From Gloeophyllum trabeum ATCC 11539 (taxonomy: Eukaryota; Basidiomycota; Agaricomycetes; Gloeophyllales; Gloeophyllaceae), in NCBI RefSeq assembly GCF_000344685.1, contig NW_006920423.1:118502-182501 (forward strand): a DNA stretch of 64,000 nt, written 5' to 3'. The notes under the pieces are model-generated. The model saw only the letters and a list, made by a program, of their open reading frames with translations. It did not search any database and was not told the origin of the DNA. Made by a program: the position numbers and the translations under genes. Position 1 is the first letter of the stretch. Every line of letters starts with the position of its first letter. Positions 38,543 to 48,128 of the stretch are shown piece by piece.

Positions 38543-39469
38543 TCATAACTCATCCTCCAGCGCATCCCTAACCACCCGCCCTATCCCCTCAGGATCCTCA
38601 AACATGTAATGATGCCCCGTATCCACATCCACCCACTTCACCTTCCTGCCCTCCCGCGCCTTCAGCGCATCGTACACATTCTGGCTAAACCTCCGCAGCG
38701 GGTCCTCCCTCCCAAACACAACCACCGTGTCCGCAGGCCACACCCGCCACTCAAAGCTCACGCGCTCCTCGCACACCCTCGCGACGCCCTCCGCGTCATG
38801 CGCCGTCTTCTCCTCGTCGATTCTTGCGAGCACCGCCGGGTCGTCCCGGGCTCGCTGCCCGAGCCAGTCCTTCGACACGTCCACGAGCGCGCCGAGCCCC
38901 TTCTCGCGGATGAGCGCCGCGTTCTCGCGCTCGCGCCGCGGCGGGACGGGCGCGTGGCCGAGGAGCACGAGCCGGCGCACGGCGGCAGGATATTCTGCCG
39001 CGAAGTGCATCGCTATCAAGCACCCGCCCGAGTGCGCGACGACGTCGACCTGCTGCGTCTCGTCCAAACCCAGCTGCGCGAGGATTTGGGGAATCTGCGA
39101 CGCGAGGAAGGCGGTGGTGGGCGCGTCGCGCGAGACGGGCGTCCGGCCGTGCCCATAGTAGTCGTACGCGATGCGCGTGCGCGCAGGGAGGGCGGCGGTG
39201 ATGGGCGTCCAGAGCTTAGTGGAGGAGAAGAGGCCGTGGATGAGGAGCACCGGCGGGCCGGACGGGGGTGCGGTCGCTTCGTGGACTTCGGCGTAGACGT
39301 CCGCGCCCGAGGGGAGGCGGAGCATCGGCATCGTGTAGACGGGGCTGGTGAAGGCAATACTTGGGGGCGCATATATCGACGTACGACTTCCGACTTCGGG
39401 CCCGACGGTCTCCTCAAGTGCGGAGGACACGGCGGGCGTGAGTCGGTGTGAGTCATTTCGTACGTCCAT
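38543..39469 (-). CDS. Alpha/beta hydrolase, tandem copy 1
   Basis: Predicted serine hydrolase of the alpha/beta-fold family; substrate unknown. Single exon, 308 residues from the ATG at 39469. The catalytic set is visible: the oxyanion-loop motif LLIHGLF (about 75-81), nucleophile Ser147 in VAHSGG, acid Asp256 in FGREDP and His286 in DTGHH. No signal peptide is evident. The paralogue at 40107-40895 aligns from RLPSGADVY onward, so the internal ATG at 39331 (MPMLRLPSG), giving about 262 residues, may be the true start. GC is high throughout, which creates long antisense open frames. A TATATA motif lies at about 39622-39631. Confidence 0.88.
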   Translation of the reverse strand: MDVRNDSHRLTPAVSSALEETVGPEVGSRTSIYAPPSIAFTSPVYTMPMLRLPSGADVYAEVHEATAPPSGPPVLLIHGLFSSTKLWTPITAALPARTRIAYDYYGHGRTPVSRDAPTTAFLASQIPQILAQLGLDETQQVDVVAHSGGCLIAMHFAAEYPAAVRRLVLLGHAPVPPRRERENAALIREKGLGALVDVSKDWLGQRARDDPAVLARIDEEKTAHDAEGVARVCEERVSFEWRVWPADTVVVFGREDPLRRFSQNVYDALKAREGRKVKWVDVDTGHHYMFEDPEGIGRVVRDALEDEL

Positions 39470-39621
39470 CAGCGAGTGCTCCCTCCTGGTCAGCGCAGCG
39501 TGATCGGATGCTTTGAGCTAGTCTCGAGAGCAGTGAGCTTGCATCGGGAGGACACGGCGCGGACGCAGCTCGCTGAGTTATTTCGCAGATCCCCATCGGG
39601 ACGTGCATATGTCCGCGACGC

Positions 39622-39631
39622 TATATATAAA
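39622..39631 (-). promoter_or_regulatory. Possible TATA element of hydrolase copy 1
   Basis: TTATATATAG on the minus strand, about 155 bp upstream of the ATG at 39469. It is embedded in AT-richer sequence than the gene. Confidence 0.4.
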
Positions 39632-40106
39632 ACCACATTCAATCGCGCATTTGATCATCAGCCAGCGTGTATTTACCGCTCGCGATCTGCGGTTCAGTTC
39701 AGTTGTGAATTGCTCATGCGGCAAATCTGAGATCACTCACATTCACCGTACAACAGTACCGTACATACCACAAATTGTACCATCTCCATTTGTGAGGAGT
39801 TACGAGACTGGGACTTGACCCTGCAGCCGTCGAGTCGGTGGAAAACGCGAACCCGAAGGAACCTCGACACGGTCGCAGTCGGCGCCGATGGCACTTCCGA
39901 TAATACGGAGGTGGGGTATCGACCCGGTTCATGCCTGCACAATGTCGAAATGTGAGCGAAGCAGCTCGCGGACTGCTGACCTAGAGAGGAATGCTCATCG
40001 AATATTCGCAGCAAGAACGGCAGTAGGTGTTGTACATACACAAGCGTAACCGAGACGGAGCAACCGAGGAATCGCTAACCCTGAGCCCCATATACCCAAC
40101 CCCATC

Positions 40107-40895
40107 TCACAACCCCCCCTCCAACGCCTCCCTAATCACCCCCGCCGTCCCCTCTGGGTCCTCCAACGCAAAATAATGCCCACACTCCATCTCACAAAGC
40201 CTCACCCGCCCCTCGCCCTCGCCCCTCTTCCGCAACTCCTCCCAAACCGTGACATTCCTGAACGGATCCTCCCGCCCCATGACCACCACCACGTCCCCGG
40301 CGAACGCACGAAACTCGAACTTCGCGAGCGCCGCGCACACGCGCGTGACGCCCTCGGGGTCGTGCGCGGCCTTCTCCGCGTCGAGGGCGGCTAGAATGCG
40401 GGGGTCCGCGCGCGCGCGCTGCCCGAGGAAGGACTTCCACCTCTCGACGACGCCCGCGAGGCCTTCGCGCGTGCGGAGGAGCTGCGCGTTCGCGAGCAGG
40501 GCGGCGCGCGGGATCGGCAGGGGCGCGTGGCCCATCAGGACGAGGCGGCGGATAGTGACCCGGTGCGACGAGGCCAGGTGCATCGCGATGAGGCACCCGC
40601 CCGAGTGCGCGACCACGTCGACTGCGGTGCCGGGCGCGTATCCCAGCTGCGCGAGGATCTGCGGGATCTCGGCGGCGAGTGAGGCGAGCGTGGGGGCGGC
40701 GCTCGCGGGCGTGCGCCCGTGCGCGTCGTAGTCGTAGAGGATGCGCGTGCGATGCGGGAGATGCGCGAGGACGGGGTGGTAGAACCTGGAGGACTCGAGG
40801 AGGCCGTGGATGAAGACGACCGGGACGTCGTCGGGAGAGGCGGGGGATGGTGGGTGGACCTCGACGTGGATTTCTTGGCCGGAGGGGAGCTGCAT
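40107..40895 (-). CDS. Alpha/beta hydrolase, tandem copy 2
   Basis: Single-exon serine hydrolase of 262 residues, closely related to the gene at 38543-39469 and on the same strand, hence a tandem duplication. The N-terminus MQLPSGQEIHVEVH matches copy 1. Motifs are VVFIHGLLES (about 26-35), nucleophile Ser98 in VVAHSGG, Asp210 in MGREDP and His240 in ECGHYF. The YDYDAHGRTP loop corresponds to YDYYGHGRTP in copy 1. There is no secretion signal, so an intracellular enzyme is likely; substrate unknown. Extreme GC3 bias explains the antisense open frames. Confidence 0.88.
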   Translation of the reverse strand: MQLPSGQEIHVEVHPPSPASPDDVPVVFIHGLLESSRFYHPVLAHLPHRTRILYDYDAHGRTPASAAPTLASLAAEIPQILAQLGYAPGTAVDVVAHSGGCLIAMHLASSHRVTIRRLVLMGHAPLPIPRAALLANAQLLRTREGLAGVVERWKSFLGQRARADPRILAALDAEKAAHDPEGVTRVCAALAKFEFRAFAGDVVVVMGREDPFRNVTVWEELRKRGEGEGRVRLCEMECGHYFALEDPEGTAGVIREALEGGL

Positions 40896-40952
40896 GCTTG
40901 CTGGTCGTGATAACCGCGATCGTGCCGGGCGGTCAGCGCAGCATACAGACCC

Positions 40953-40960
40953 TTATATAT
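40953..40960 (-). promoter_or_regulatory. Possible TATA element of hydrolase copy 2
   Basis: ATATATAA on the minus strand about 60 bp upstream of the ATG at 40895. Confidence 0.5.
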
Positions 40961-41249
40961 CTACGAGGTCATCATTGCCGACGAAAATCGACTTGACGCC
41001 AGAAAGGTGCATCTCTGACTTGGAGGACGCTTTCGGGATACGAACAAACTCCAAGCCGAGCGTCCACGTCGACCTACAGCATGTGTCACAGCGGGGAATA
41101 TTTCGCCATTCGCATGCGTGTACTTTCCAGAAGTTCATCCCGGAGAGTTCTAGCGTCATGAATTCTATGGAGTCAGTTGCTAGACAAGACCCGGCAAACA
41201 AGTGAGGTGCGGACAGTGGATCACTGGATGGACGCGATTAGTTGCCTAC

Positions 41250-41261
41250 CACGTGACGTCA
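41250..41261. promoter_or_regulatory. Overlapping E-box and CRE
   Basis: CACGTGACGTCA combines CACGTG with a full TGACGTCA, a bHLH/bZIP-type site. It lies about 360 bp upstream of hydrolase copy 2 and about 35 bp outside the left inverted repeat of the transposon relic. Function is inferred only. Confidence 0.35.
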
Positions 41262-41295
41262 TTCAGCTGAGGCCGCTCGCGTGTTTCAACTGTTT

Positions 41296-41590
41296 TATTG
41301 CTGTTGCCATAAAAGTTTGCGGCACGGCATTTTCCACTGAGTTGCGCGCGCGCGACTTGTAATTGCGTGCATAAGGGTGCTCAACTTTGTCGTTCTGTAT
41401 CTCGTGAACCGCTCTAACATTTTCAATAATTCTGGTTGCGTCTTGATCTACTCGACGACGGCTAAGTGCTCATGTCAAGAGATCTGCGAAACCCCGACAT
41501 CTCTACATCTCATTCTGGGTGCCCGCTCGTCTCGACTTTTTCGTCTATATCTCGTCAACCGCGCAACCGTTCCGCGCCGGACCTTTTCAT
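41296..41590 (+). repeat. Left terminal inverted repeat, 295 bp
   Basis: Mirror copy at 43594-43888. It contains two related internal motifs, CTGTATCTCGTGAACCGC and CTATATCTCGTCAACCGC, giving the repeat a partly duplicated structure. Confidence 0.93.
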
Positions 41591-42697
41591 GCCCAATTGT
41601 GGAGATAATCTGAAAGTGCCCCAGTTAATGAGAAGGAGAGGCAGGGATGCAAAGTATGGTACACAACATATGGGAGTTGGAGTTCGGGGGAACTGGGATA
41701 CTAGCATGAGTTGTAACTTCCCCGTACTGTGTACTTCCAGACTGAAGTAGTCACAGAGCATGTATTGCATGCCTGTCTCCATCCCCCAAGTGTCTTATGT
41801 CTTTCCTGGAAATGCCCTTTGTTTTTGAGAAAAATAGCTGAGGGTATATTAGCCGGCTCAGAGCCAGCAAAGGCCCACCTCCTTCTCTTGCTCATCATAT
41901 GCTATGTCTATTAGCATCTGCATAATGGGAAATACATGTGAAAAGCAGCGCAGGCAGATGAAGAGTAATACAATGAAAGGACAAACACAAGGGAGAATGA
42001 AGAAGGCACCACCGGTTGAGTAGCCTAAACCTAAACATCCAAAGCAGTACCAAAGCCCGGGCCTGTAAACCTGAAGCTTAGGTTGCCAGTCAATAGTCAA
42101 GCACCCGAATCAAGACACCAGCCACAGGCTACTGTCAATACAGGACGAGAGCCAAGTCCGAGTCGGAACCTCACCGAAGAGTCCATTGCTATGGCACTGC
42201 TCAACCTCGTGAGCAGCTCGATCTCCACTGCAGTGGCAGGCTCACATGTTCCGACGCACGAGGAGTAGCAGAGGCCCATATGGTAGCGAAAGCAGGCTCG
42301 TAGCTGATCATCACTCACGAGCCAACCTAGTCACCTATGGGTTTGAGTCCACATGCACTTCTTATGTGATGCACAGTTACCTTCTTTCTAGTTTGACTGA
42401 GTCTCCTGAGGACTCGGGCAATCATACTCTTGGCAATGTGTTTACCGTGCACCTGTGCGAGACGGGTCTGTAGCTCATCCAACTAGTGGTTGCAATTCTG
42501 CTCAATACACGCTTGAGTAAACATTTCATCCGTCATGGTAAGAACCAGTCGCAATTGGCACACCTGTTCATCCTCACTCAATGCAATCCTCCCAATAAAT
42601 TATGGGACGCATATCACGTGCACTGCGCGGGCCGGTGATAACCGGCTTCTGCAAGGGTAGTTGGGCGACATATATGCATTGCTACATGTACTTCTGT

Positions 42698-42780
42698 TGA
42701 GTTTGTAGTGTAATGGTTGTGCGTTCGTCTCGTGGAAGCAGAATTGTGATATATCGTGGGTTCGAACCTAATTAGTGCCT
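42698..42780 (+). other. tRNA-like Pol III promoter motifs
   Basis: A-box-like TAGTGTAATGGTTG (about 706-719 of 42 kb) and B-box-like GGTTCGAACC (42759-42768), followed by TTTT. Acceptor and T stems do not pair well, so a pseudo-tRNA or SINE head is more likely than a functional tRNA. Confidence 0.3.
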
Positions 42781-43307
42781 TTTGATCCTCCTTTTGGCTT
42801 GTGCTCGTGGTCTCCTGCTTTTAGATGCTGTTTCGACGCTCTGCCAGCTCAAACTCTAAATATTAATGTTGTCATCAGGTAATGCTTTCACCCGGAAATT
42901 CCATTGTCTAATGAGCATCCACTGCTACGTGGCGCACATTCAACCATTTGAAGTCTGAACCCTGACACCAGCAAGGCATAAATATGAGCTTGCCTACTAA
43001 GTTTGCTTCATTAAAGCCTCTTTCCTGAGTGATGAAAGACCCTGCTCCCCTATTAGACTTTAAGTAGTGCATACTTGGAGTGGCAGCTATAAGTAGTATA
43101 AGACACAATCATGATATCAAATTTCTGACATTATTACTGCGTATACAATAGCAGTGGGCTGCCTATAGCACATGGGGAGCCCCTTGAAATAGCCTTTCGC
43201 CTCTCAATTTGCGGTCGGACGCAGTTGTGGCACCTTCGATGCACGTGCCGAATGCGTGGAAAGGGGTCACGTGACTTGCGTCCCGTAACTTATTGGGAGG
43301 ATTGCAT

Positions 43308-43522
43308 TCAGTGTTCATCCTCTTCTGTGATCACCCGAGGCATCCCAGTCCGTCTCCCTAATTCATCACTACACCATATTCCCATCTCCTGGAATCTATC
43401 CCTTATAATCTCTATCTGTCTCTCACTAACCCCAGTATATGCAGCGATCCAGCCCTTCCCCAGCGAAGGTATATTCGCACAATGGCATGGCATCGGTCTT
43501 CAGAGACCTTCTTACCATTCAT
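43308..43522 (-). pseudogene. Broken transposase N-terminus (helix-turn-helix)
   Basis: On the minus strand, MNGKKVSEDRCHAIVRI starts at 43522 and after a frameshift near 43465 continues as GWIAAYTGVSERQIEIIRD, then a GRRTG-PRVITEEDE segment before a stop. A short basic start, a helix-turn-helix and a G-R-P-type linker are characteristic of Tc1/mariner/IS630-type transposase N-termini. No DDE catalytic region was found downstream. Family assignment is by pattern only. Confidence 0.6.
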
Positions 43523-43593
43523 CGGGTCACAGACATGACAGGCACAGCTTGTGAGAGTTGTGCTGCACCTGCGCGTAACGATTCTATCGAGGT

Positions 43594-43888
43594 ATGAAAA
43601 GGTCCGGCGCGGAACGGTTGCGCGGTTGACGAGATATAGACGAAAAAGTCGAGACGAGCGGGCACCCAGAATGAGATGTAGAGATGTCGGGGTTTCGCAG
43701 ATCTCTTGACATGAGCACTTAGCCGTCGTCGAGTAGATCAAGACGCAACCAGAATTATTGAAAATGTTAGAGCGGTTCACGAGATACAGAACGACAAAGT
43801 TGAGCACCCTTATGCACGCAATTACAAGTCGCGCGCGCGCAACTCAATGGAAAATGCCGTGCCGCAAACTTTTATGGCAACAGCAATA
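43594..43888 (-). repeat. Right terminal inverted repeat, 295 bp
   Basis: Inverted copy of 41296-41590. The one difference noticed is ATTGAG versus ACTGAG near the outer end. Confidence 0.93.
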
Positions 43889-44064
43889 ATTGCTTCGGGC
43901 CGGGTACTCGAAATCGCAGAGGAGAGCGTACAATATCGATATCCGTCGATGCCATTCCTTTGCCGGTACGTACACGTCCACATACATGCCTTGCTCAACT
44001 GGTTTTCTTAGCCGTGCAGATACATAGCAGCCGCGCGGATATTATCCCGGACTAGGATGCAATT

Positions 44065-44077
44065 GGGGGGGGGGGGG
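44065..44077. repeat. Poly-G run
   Basis: Thirteen consecutive G residues just before the MITE at 44099. Length is likely to be error-prone. Confidence 0.8.
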
Positions 44078-44098
44078 CAGGCCATGGCAGACTTCAGT

Positions 44099-44427
44099 CC
44101 CAGTCAAAACCTGCTCTTTTGCCCCCATTTACTAATCTTTCCCACCCTTTGCCACCCTTTGTCGCGAGGTTAAAGGGTGTTAAAGGAAATCTGCCGTTTA
44201 AAGGGGATTTTCCCTTTTCACAGCCTTTGCGTGCCTTTATGATTATGCGTCGGATATCATAGCAAAGGCTTGGTAAAAGACCTCAATAGTTTTCAATGTA
44301 TAGTTTCGCACCAAATGCCAGGCTCACACAGCAATTCTGCCGTTTATTGACTTACAAAGGGTAGCAATACTATCTAAATGCTTCTAAAGGTTGGTAAACG
44401 GGGGCAAAACAGCAGGTTTTGACTGGG
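44099..44427. mobile_element. MITE, family B
   Basis: About 329 bp with inverted ends CCCAGTCAAAACCTGCT and AGCAGGTTTTGACTGGG; the similarity extends inward through TTTTGCCCCC/GGGGGCAAAA. A direct repeat CTTCAGT, extendable to CTTCAGTCCC, flanks it at 44092 and 44428, suggesting a 7-8 bp target duplication as in hAT-like elements. No coding capacity. Unrelated in sequence to the TA-flanked MITE. Confidence 0.88.
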
Positions 44428-44559
44428 CTTCAGTCCCGAGGACTCTCATATGATGTAGACAACCTTTTACAACATACAACCATCCATTAGTTTATCCGAG
44501 TCCTTGAAATATGATAATAGTATACAAAACGCGAAACCAGAACTTCGCACCAAAACACA

Positions 44560-45547
44560 TCATTCCACCTTCGTCGCCTCAACCGTATGCTCCCACACCT
44601 TCTTCACTGCCTCCTCGCTCCCGAAGTACTTGTCCTTCCCGATGTCCACGCCGTGCGGGTCGCGCCGGTACACGCCGCCCTTCTGCGCACCCTGGAGCAG
44701 CCCGTAGAGCAGGTAGTGCCCCGCCTCCTCCGGGGAGCGCGTGAGCGCCGCGGCGAGCGGGTACAGCGCGTACTGCATGATAGATTTGCCGGGGATGTCG
44801 GAGTGCTTGAGGATGTTGGTGTTGACGGCGCCCGGGTGCTGGTGGGTAAAGCCGATGTCGGGATTTTGTTCGTGGAAGGCCTGGGGAAGGTCAACACCCC
44901 GTGTCAGCCAAAATACATAGGGAGCCAAGATAGATGCGCACCTCGAGCATGAGGTCGTTGTAAGTGTTTGTGGTCTTCGCCGCGTTCCCCAGCGTATAGT
45001 TCTTCTTCACCCCGAGATCGTTGAGATCAATGGGTCCGCCCCGCCCTGCGCCCAGAATCGTCATGACGCTCGCATCCTCCCCCTTCTCCTTCGCCTTCCG
45101 CAACAGGGGCATCAAGTCGTGGATGAACTTCCACCGCGCGTAATAATGCAGCGCCATCTTCTTATCCAAGCCCTCCTCCGTCTCCGTCCGCCCGCTCATC
45201 GTCACAATGCCCGGCGAGACAGACAAGAAATTCAGCTTCTCCAGCCGCTCCAGGAGCTCCGTCGTCGTTCGGTGGACGTTCTTCATCAAGCTCACATCGC
45301 ACTCGACGAACTCGTGCTTCCATGCCGAAGACGAGGCGGGGGGCTTGGGGAAGGACGCGATGGTCGCCTCGCCCGCGGCGCGGTTGCGCCCACAGACGAT
45401 GATGTGCGCGTTGCCGTTCGTGACGCACGCGAAGGCCTTCGCGCAGGCCTGCCCGACGCCGGAGGTGCCGCCGACAAAGAGCGCGACCGGGACGTAGGCG
45501 GGCTTGTACGCTGCGTTGGCGGCGCGGACCTGTGCAAGGGAGGGCAT
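44560..45547 (-). CDS. Short-chain dehydrogenase/reductase-like protein
   Basis: NAD(P)-binding oxidoreductase-like protein of 308 residues. Exons on the minus strand are 45547-44942 and 44880-44560 (606+321 nt, intron 61 nt, phase 0). The Rossmann start ALFVGGTSGVGQA has the GxxxGxG loop at about 26-32. A cofactor-edge region with CGRNRAAGE and an FLSVSPGIVT strand follow. After the ILGAGRGG strand, where the catalytic Tyr-x3-Lys usually lies, the sequence is YTLGNAAKTTNTYNDLM, so the Lys is not three residues after a Tyr. The HQHPGAVNTNI strand then closes the fold. The YARWK match earlier is outside the usual place. Substrate unknown; activity may be altered. Confidence 0.87.
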
Positions 45548-47114
45548 AGTGGGGTCGGGGGAGGGGAGCGCCAGTTAGTGACAGTAGACAATAAAGACGA
45601 GGGCACCCACCGCACGGGCACGCCGGACGCGTAGGCACTGAGACAAGGGAGATCTGAGATGCGGAGGCACGCTGTGGCGGTGCTGCGGCCGTAAAATCCC
45701 CATATTTAGCCAAAGAACAAATAAGGATCCACAACTTTGTGGCGGAGTGGGCCATAGAACTAGTATTGGGACCCGTAGCCTTGCCACTGGAGTCCACTGT
45801 CCTGTTTTAGTTATTTGTGAGCAAGTAACATAAAGTCTCCATGTGTTTTCTACACCTTTGTGACTCCTATTTACCATAGACAATGCGGTGTCGGTCCTGA
45901 CTCTCAGTCGGTGACACTTGCCTGCCGCTTCCCTCAGCCAGAACCCATGTCACCATGCTTGCTTGAAATCATTAAGAGCCCGTTGTGCATTATACAAAGC
46001 CCCATCCATGGGTTTAGCTTAAGATAGATGTAGATAACCCGGGTATATGATTTTTCAAATAATTCTCCTGCCCCAATTCCATTTAGTTCTTGTCCACATT
46101 CCCATTCTACAGCTGGAGCGTGAGTACTCTACTTAAATACTTGTGAATATTCCCCGGTCTGCCATCAGCAGACCATGTGGGCAAGTGCTGCTCCCTGCGG
46201 CCACTGAGGTCCATGCCTATCACATCCCCCATCCCCATCCCCATTCCTGTCCCCGTCCCCGCCCCCATTCCGTTCCTATTACCGTTCCCACCCATTTCCG
46301 AAGCCCCAGGGAGCCTAGTTTATTTCTTGGTATATTGATGCCTCTTCCCTGCCTGAATGTGATCACACCTGTCTTTCCCCTCCCCCACCATCTTTTCTCA
46401 TCTTTTCTTTTTATCTTTCATCTGCTCCTTGGTCCTTGGTTCAGACATGTATTTTGATAGCTGACTCGCTATGAATGGTTGTCCCTTGTTATTATTCTTT
46501 CACACCTTGTTGCTGACAATGTTGATGTCTAGCTCGTAAGCGGACCTGCACACTACATTTGTTCCCTCGACTTTGTCTTGGCCTCTACGATTGCTATTTA
46601 TTGGCTGGTTGCAATAATGATGCATGCCTTGACTGGTGAATTGCTGCCTTGGTTCATCTTCCAAGCCATGCAACTACTGCTCGCCAATGCCAGTCGTAGC
46701 AGCCAGCTGGCTTTGAAATGTGTTGATTGGTGGTGTGGGACCCAGAGCAGATGTACTTCTGCTTGCCCTCCTTGGATAATATCATGCTCATTTGGAGAAC
46801 AAGGCTGCTCCTGATCCAATGCAACCACATATCCCTGCCTATTATTCTGCTGTTGAATATGGTATTGTACTTGCCATACTCCACCTATGTCCGTCCAACA
46901 TGATTCCCAAACAGAACTTTGACTTGCCACCGAATGTTCATGGCTATCGAGTTTGACTCGCGGCAAGTAAAGCTTTCACTCGTGTCCCATGTCGAACATA
47001 ACTCATAACTCCACGGAAAAGATCATATCCTTTCCCACCCCACCAATAAAGTGTGCACCGTTATCGAGTGAGTGCCTTATCACAAGCGGCAATTGTCGTA
47101 GGGATGTCAATACC
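45548..47114. other. Gene-poor interval with simple repeats
   Basis: AT-rich with a CCCCAT-type microsatellite at about 46224-46275. The open frame at 46598-46966 (-) is Gln/His-rich without a domain and may be old transposon debris. No gene is called. Confidence 0.4.
46224..46275. repeat. CCCCAT/CCCCGT simple repeat
   Basis: Imperfect hexanucleotide array, reading CCCATCCCCATCCCCATTCC and on. Confidence 0.7.
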
Positions 47115-47595
47115 TTATTCAGCTGAATCTTGGTGGACATGTGGTTCCGTCCAAGCCTCGTTAACGAGGTCTATCAAAGTTGACGCGGCCATACTACAAA
47201 GAGGACATTCAGTGCAACTACCGCAGAGACAGTGAATACACGAAATGTGTTCCCCATCGCCAAACTAGGTATGATTGCAGTACGATGCCGCAAATGTATC
47301 CCTCAGGCCCTTTATGTCATCTTGCTTGTACAAGCCCCAGCCGACAGCACGCCAGGAGCTCTTGGATAGCTTCTTGTGATACACTTCAATCTTTCGGTGC
47401 AGGTCTTCCAGCCGGGTATTGCATTCGCCGTTCTGCGCAAGGACGCGACTCGTCAAGTCGCTCTCGAACGCCACGCTTCCCAGAGCCGCTGAGGCATACA
47501 TCACCGTCTGCCGTAGGAGCCTTCACGACCTAATATGCCAACTGAACAACGGCGATGATATCGCCCGTGGCATTGAAAGTGAGCGGGAGTACCAT
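47115..47595 (-). pseudogene. Remnant of a HeLo-like/NLR N-terminal domain
   Basis: Decayed start of a fungal NLR-type protein. From an ATG at 47595 the frame reads MVLPLTFNATGDIIAVVQL and meets a TAG where a Gln would fit. It resumes with VVK and then shifts by one base into LLRQTVMYASAALGSVAF, CNTRLEDLHRKIEVYHKKLS and KSSWRAVGWGLYKQDDIKGL (about 47500-47270). A short further piece, STLIDLVNEAWTEPHVHQDS (about 47190-47120), lies beyond a possible intron. The helical pattern and the W-V-GLYKQDDIKGLRD block are characteristic of the domains that precede NACHT/NB-ARC modules in basidiomycete NLR-like proteins. No nucleotide-binding domain remains. Confidence 0.6.
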
Positions 47596-48128
47596 GGGGC
47601 GCGGATAGAGGGTGTGGTACGGAAGACAGTACGGCTCCTGAGTCTTCGAAGGTGGGCTGCTATCAAACCCTGCACATGCTCAGCTTATAACAAGTCCAGA
47701 GCAAGGTGCCAGTGACTGGAAAGCGTCCGTCGCCTTGGACCAATCGCTTGACGGTCCAGTCAGCAAACCGCACGCACAATAGAAGCATGGCACAAACCGC
47801 AACTAATTGCTATCAAAGTGAATGGCAAGATGAATACCTGTAGCTGTAATGTAACTTAGAAAAGTCGGAGAAGCCTCAGGAAGGCACTTGGGCCACACTG
47901 GCTGACGTACTCAAGGCGTTATACTAGTGTGTCAATCAAGGGCCCAATGTCCTGGTATCAGCACGTCTTTTTCTCGGAATTTCACTTACTCTCTTTGGTC
48001 TTCTCCAGTTCGTAGGGATGAAAGCCGATCATGACGGCTCTGGCAATTGCAAGCGCTGTTTCAGAGGAGAAGCAGCCGGAGCGATGCGTTGTGCTTTTGC
48101 TGAGCTGGTACATACGCCCATATCCTCT
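47596..48128. other. Intergenic, possible extra 3' exon of next gene
   Basis: On the minus strand between about 48115 and 47985 an open stretch (YQLSKSTTHRSG... ending FHPYELEKTKES before GTAAGT) could be an additional exon of the gene at 48129-49228. Confidence 0.3.

Larger units (their letters stand above)
41296..43888. mobile_element. 2.6-kb DNA transposon relic with long terminal inverted repeats
   Basis: Outer ends TATTGCTGTTGCC are inverted copies at 41296 and 43888. The repeats run 295 bp (41296-41590 and 43594-43888) with a single mismatch seen by eye. The terminal TA on each side may be the target duplication, leaving TTGCTG ends; this suggests a Tc1/mariner-like element. Just inside the right repeat is a broken transposase N-terminus on the minus strand. 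The remaining central 2 kb has no intact gene but holds tRNA-like promoter motifs, so other elements may have inserted there. Confidence 0.9.

Noticed and set aside
38609..39451. 280-residue plus-strand open frame
   Set aside because: Antisense shadow of the GC-rich hydrolase gene, with no domain or start context.
39780..39860. tRNA-like B-box (GGGTCAAGTCCC) on the minus strand
   Set aside because: No convincing A-box or foldable stems.
43412..43807. 131-residue minus-strand open frame across the right inverted repeat
   Set aside because: Mostly translation of the non-coding arm; the same frame appears in the left arm. Only the short N-terminal transposase piece is kept.
45900..46980. Possible solo LTR or retroelement fragment
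   Set aside because: No paired LTR, primer-binding site or gag/pol motif could be identified.
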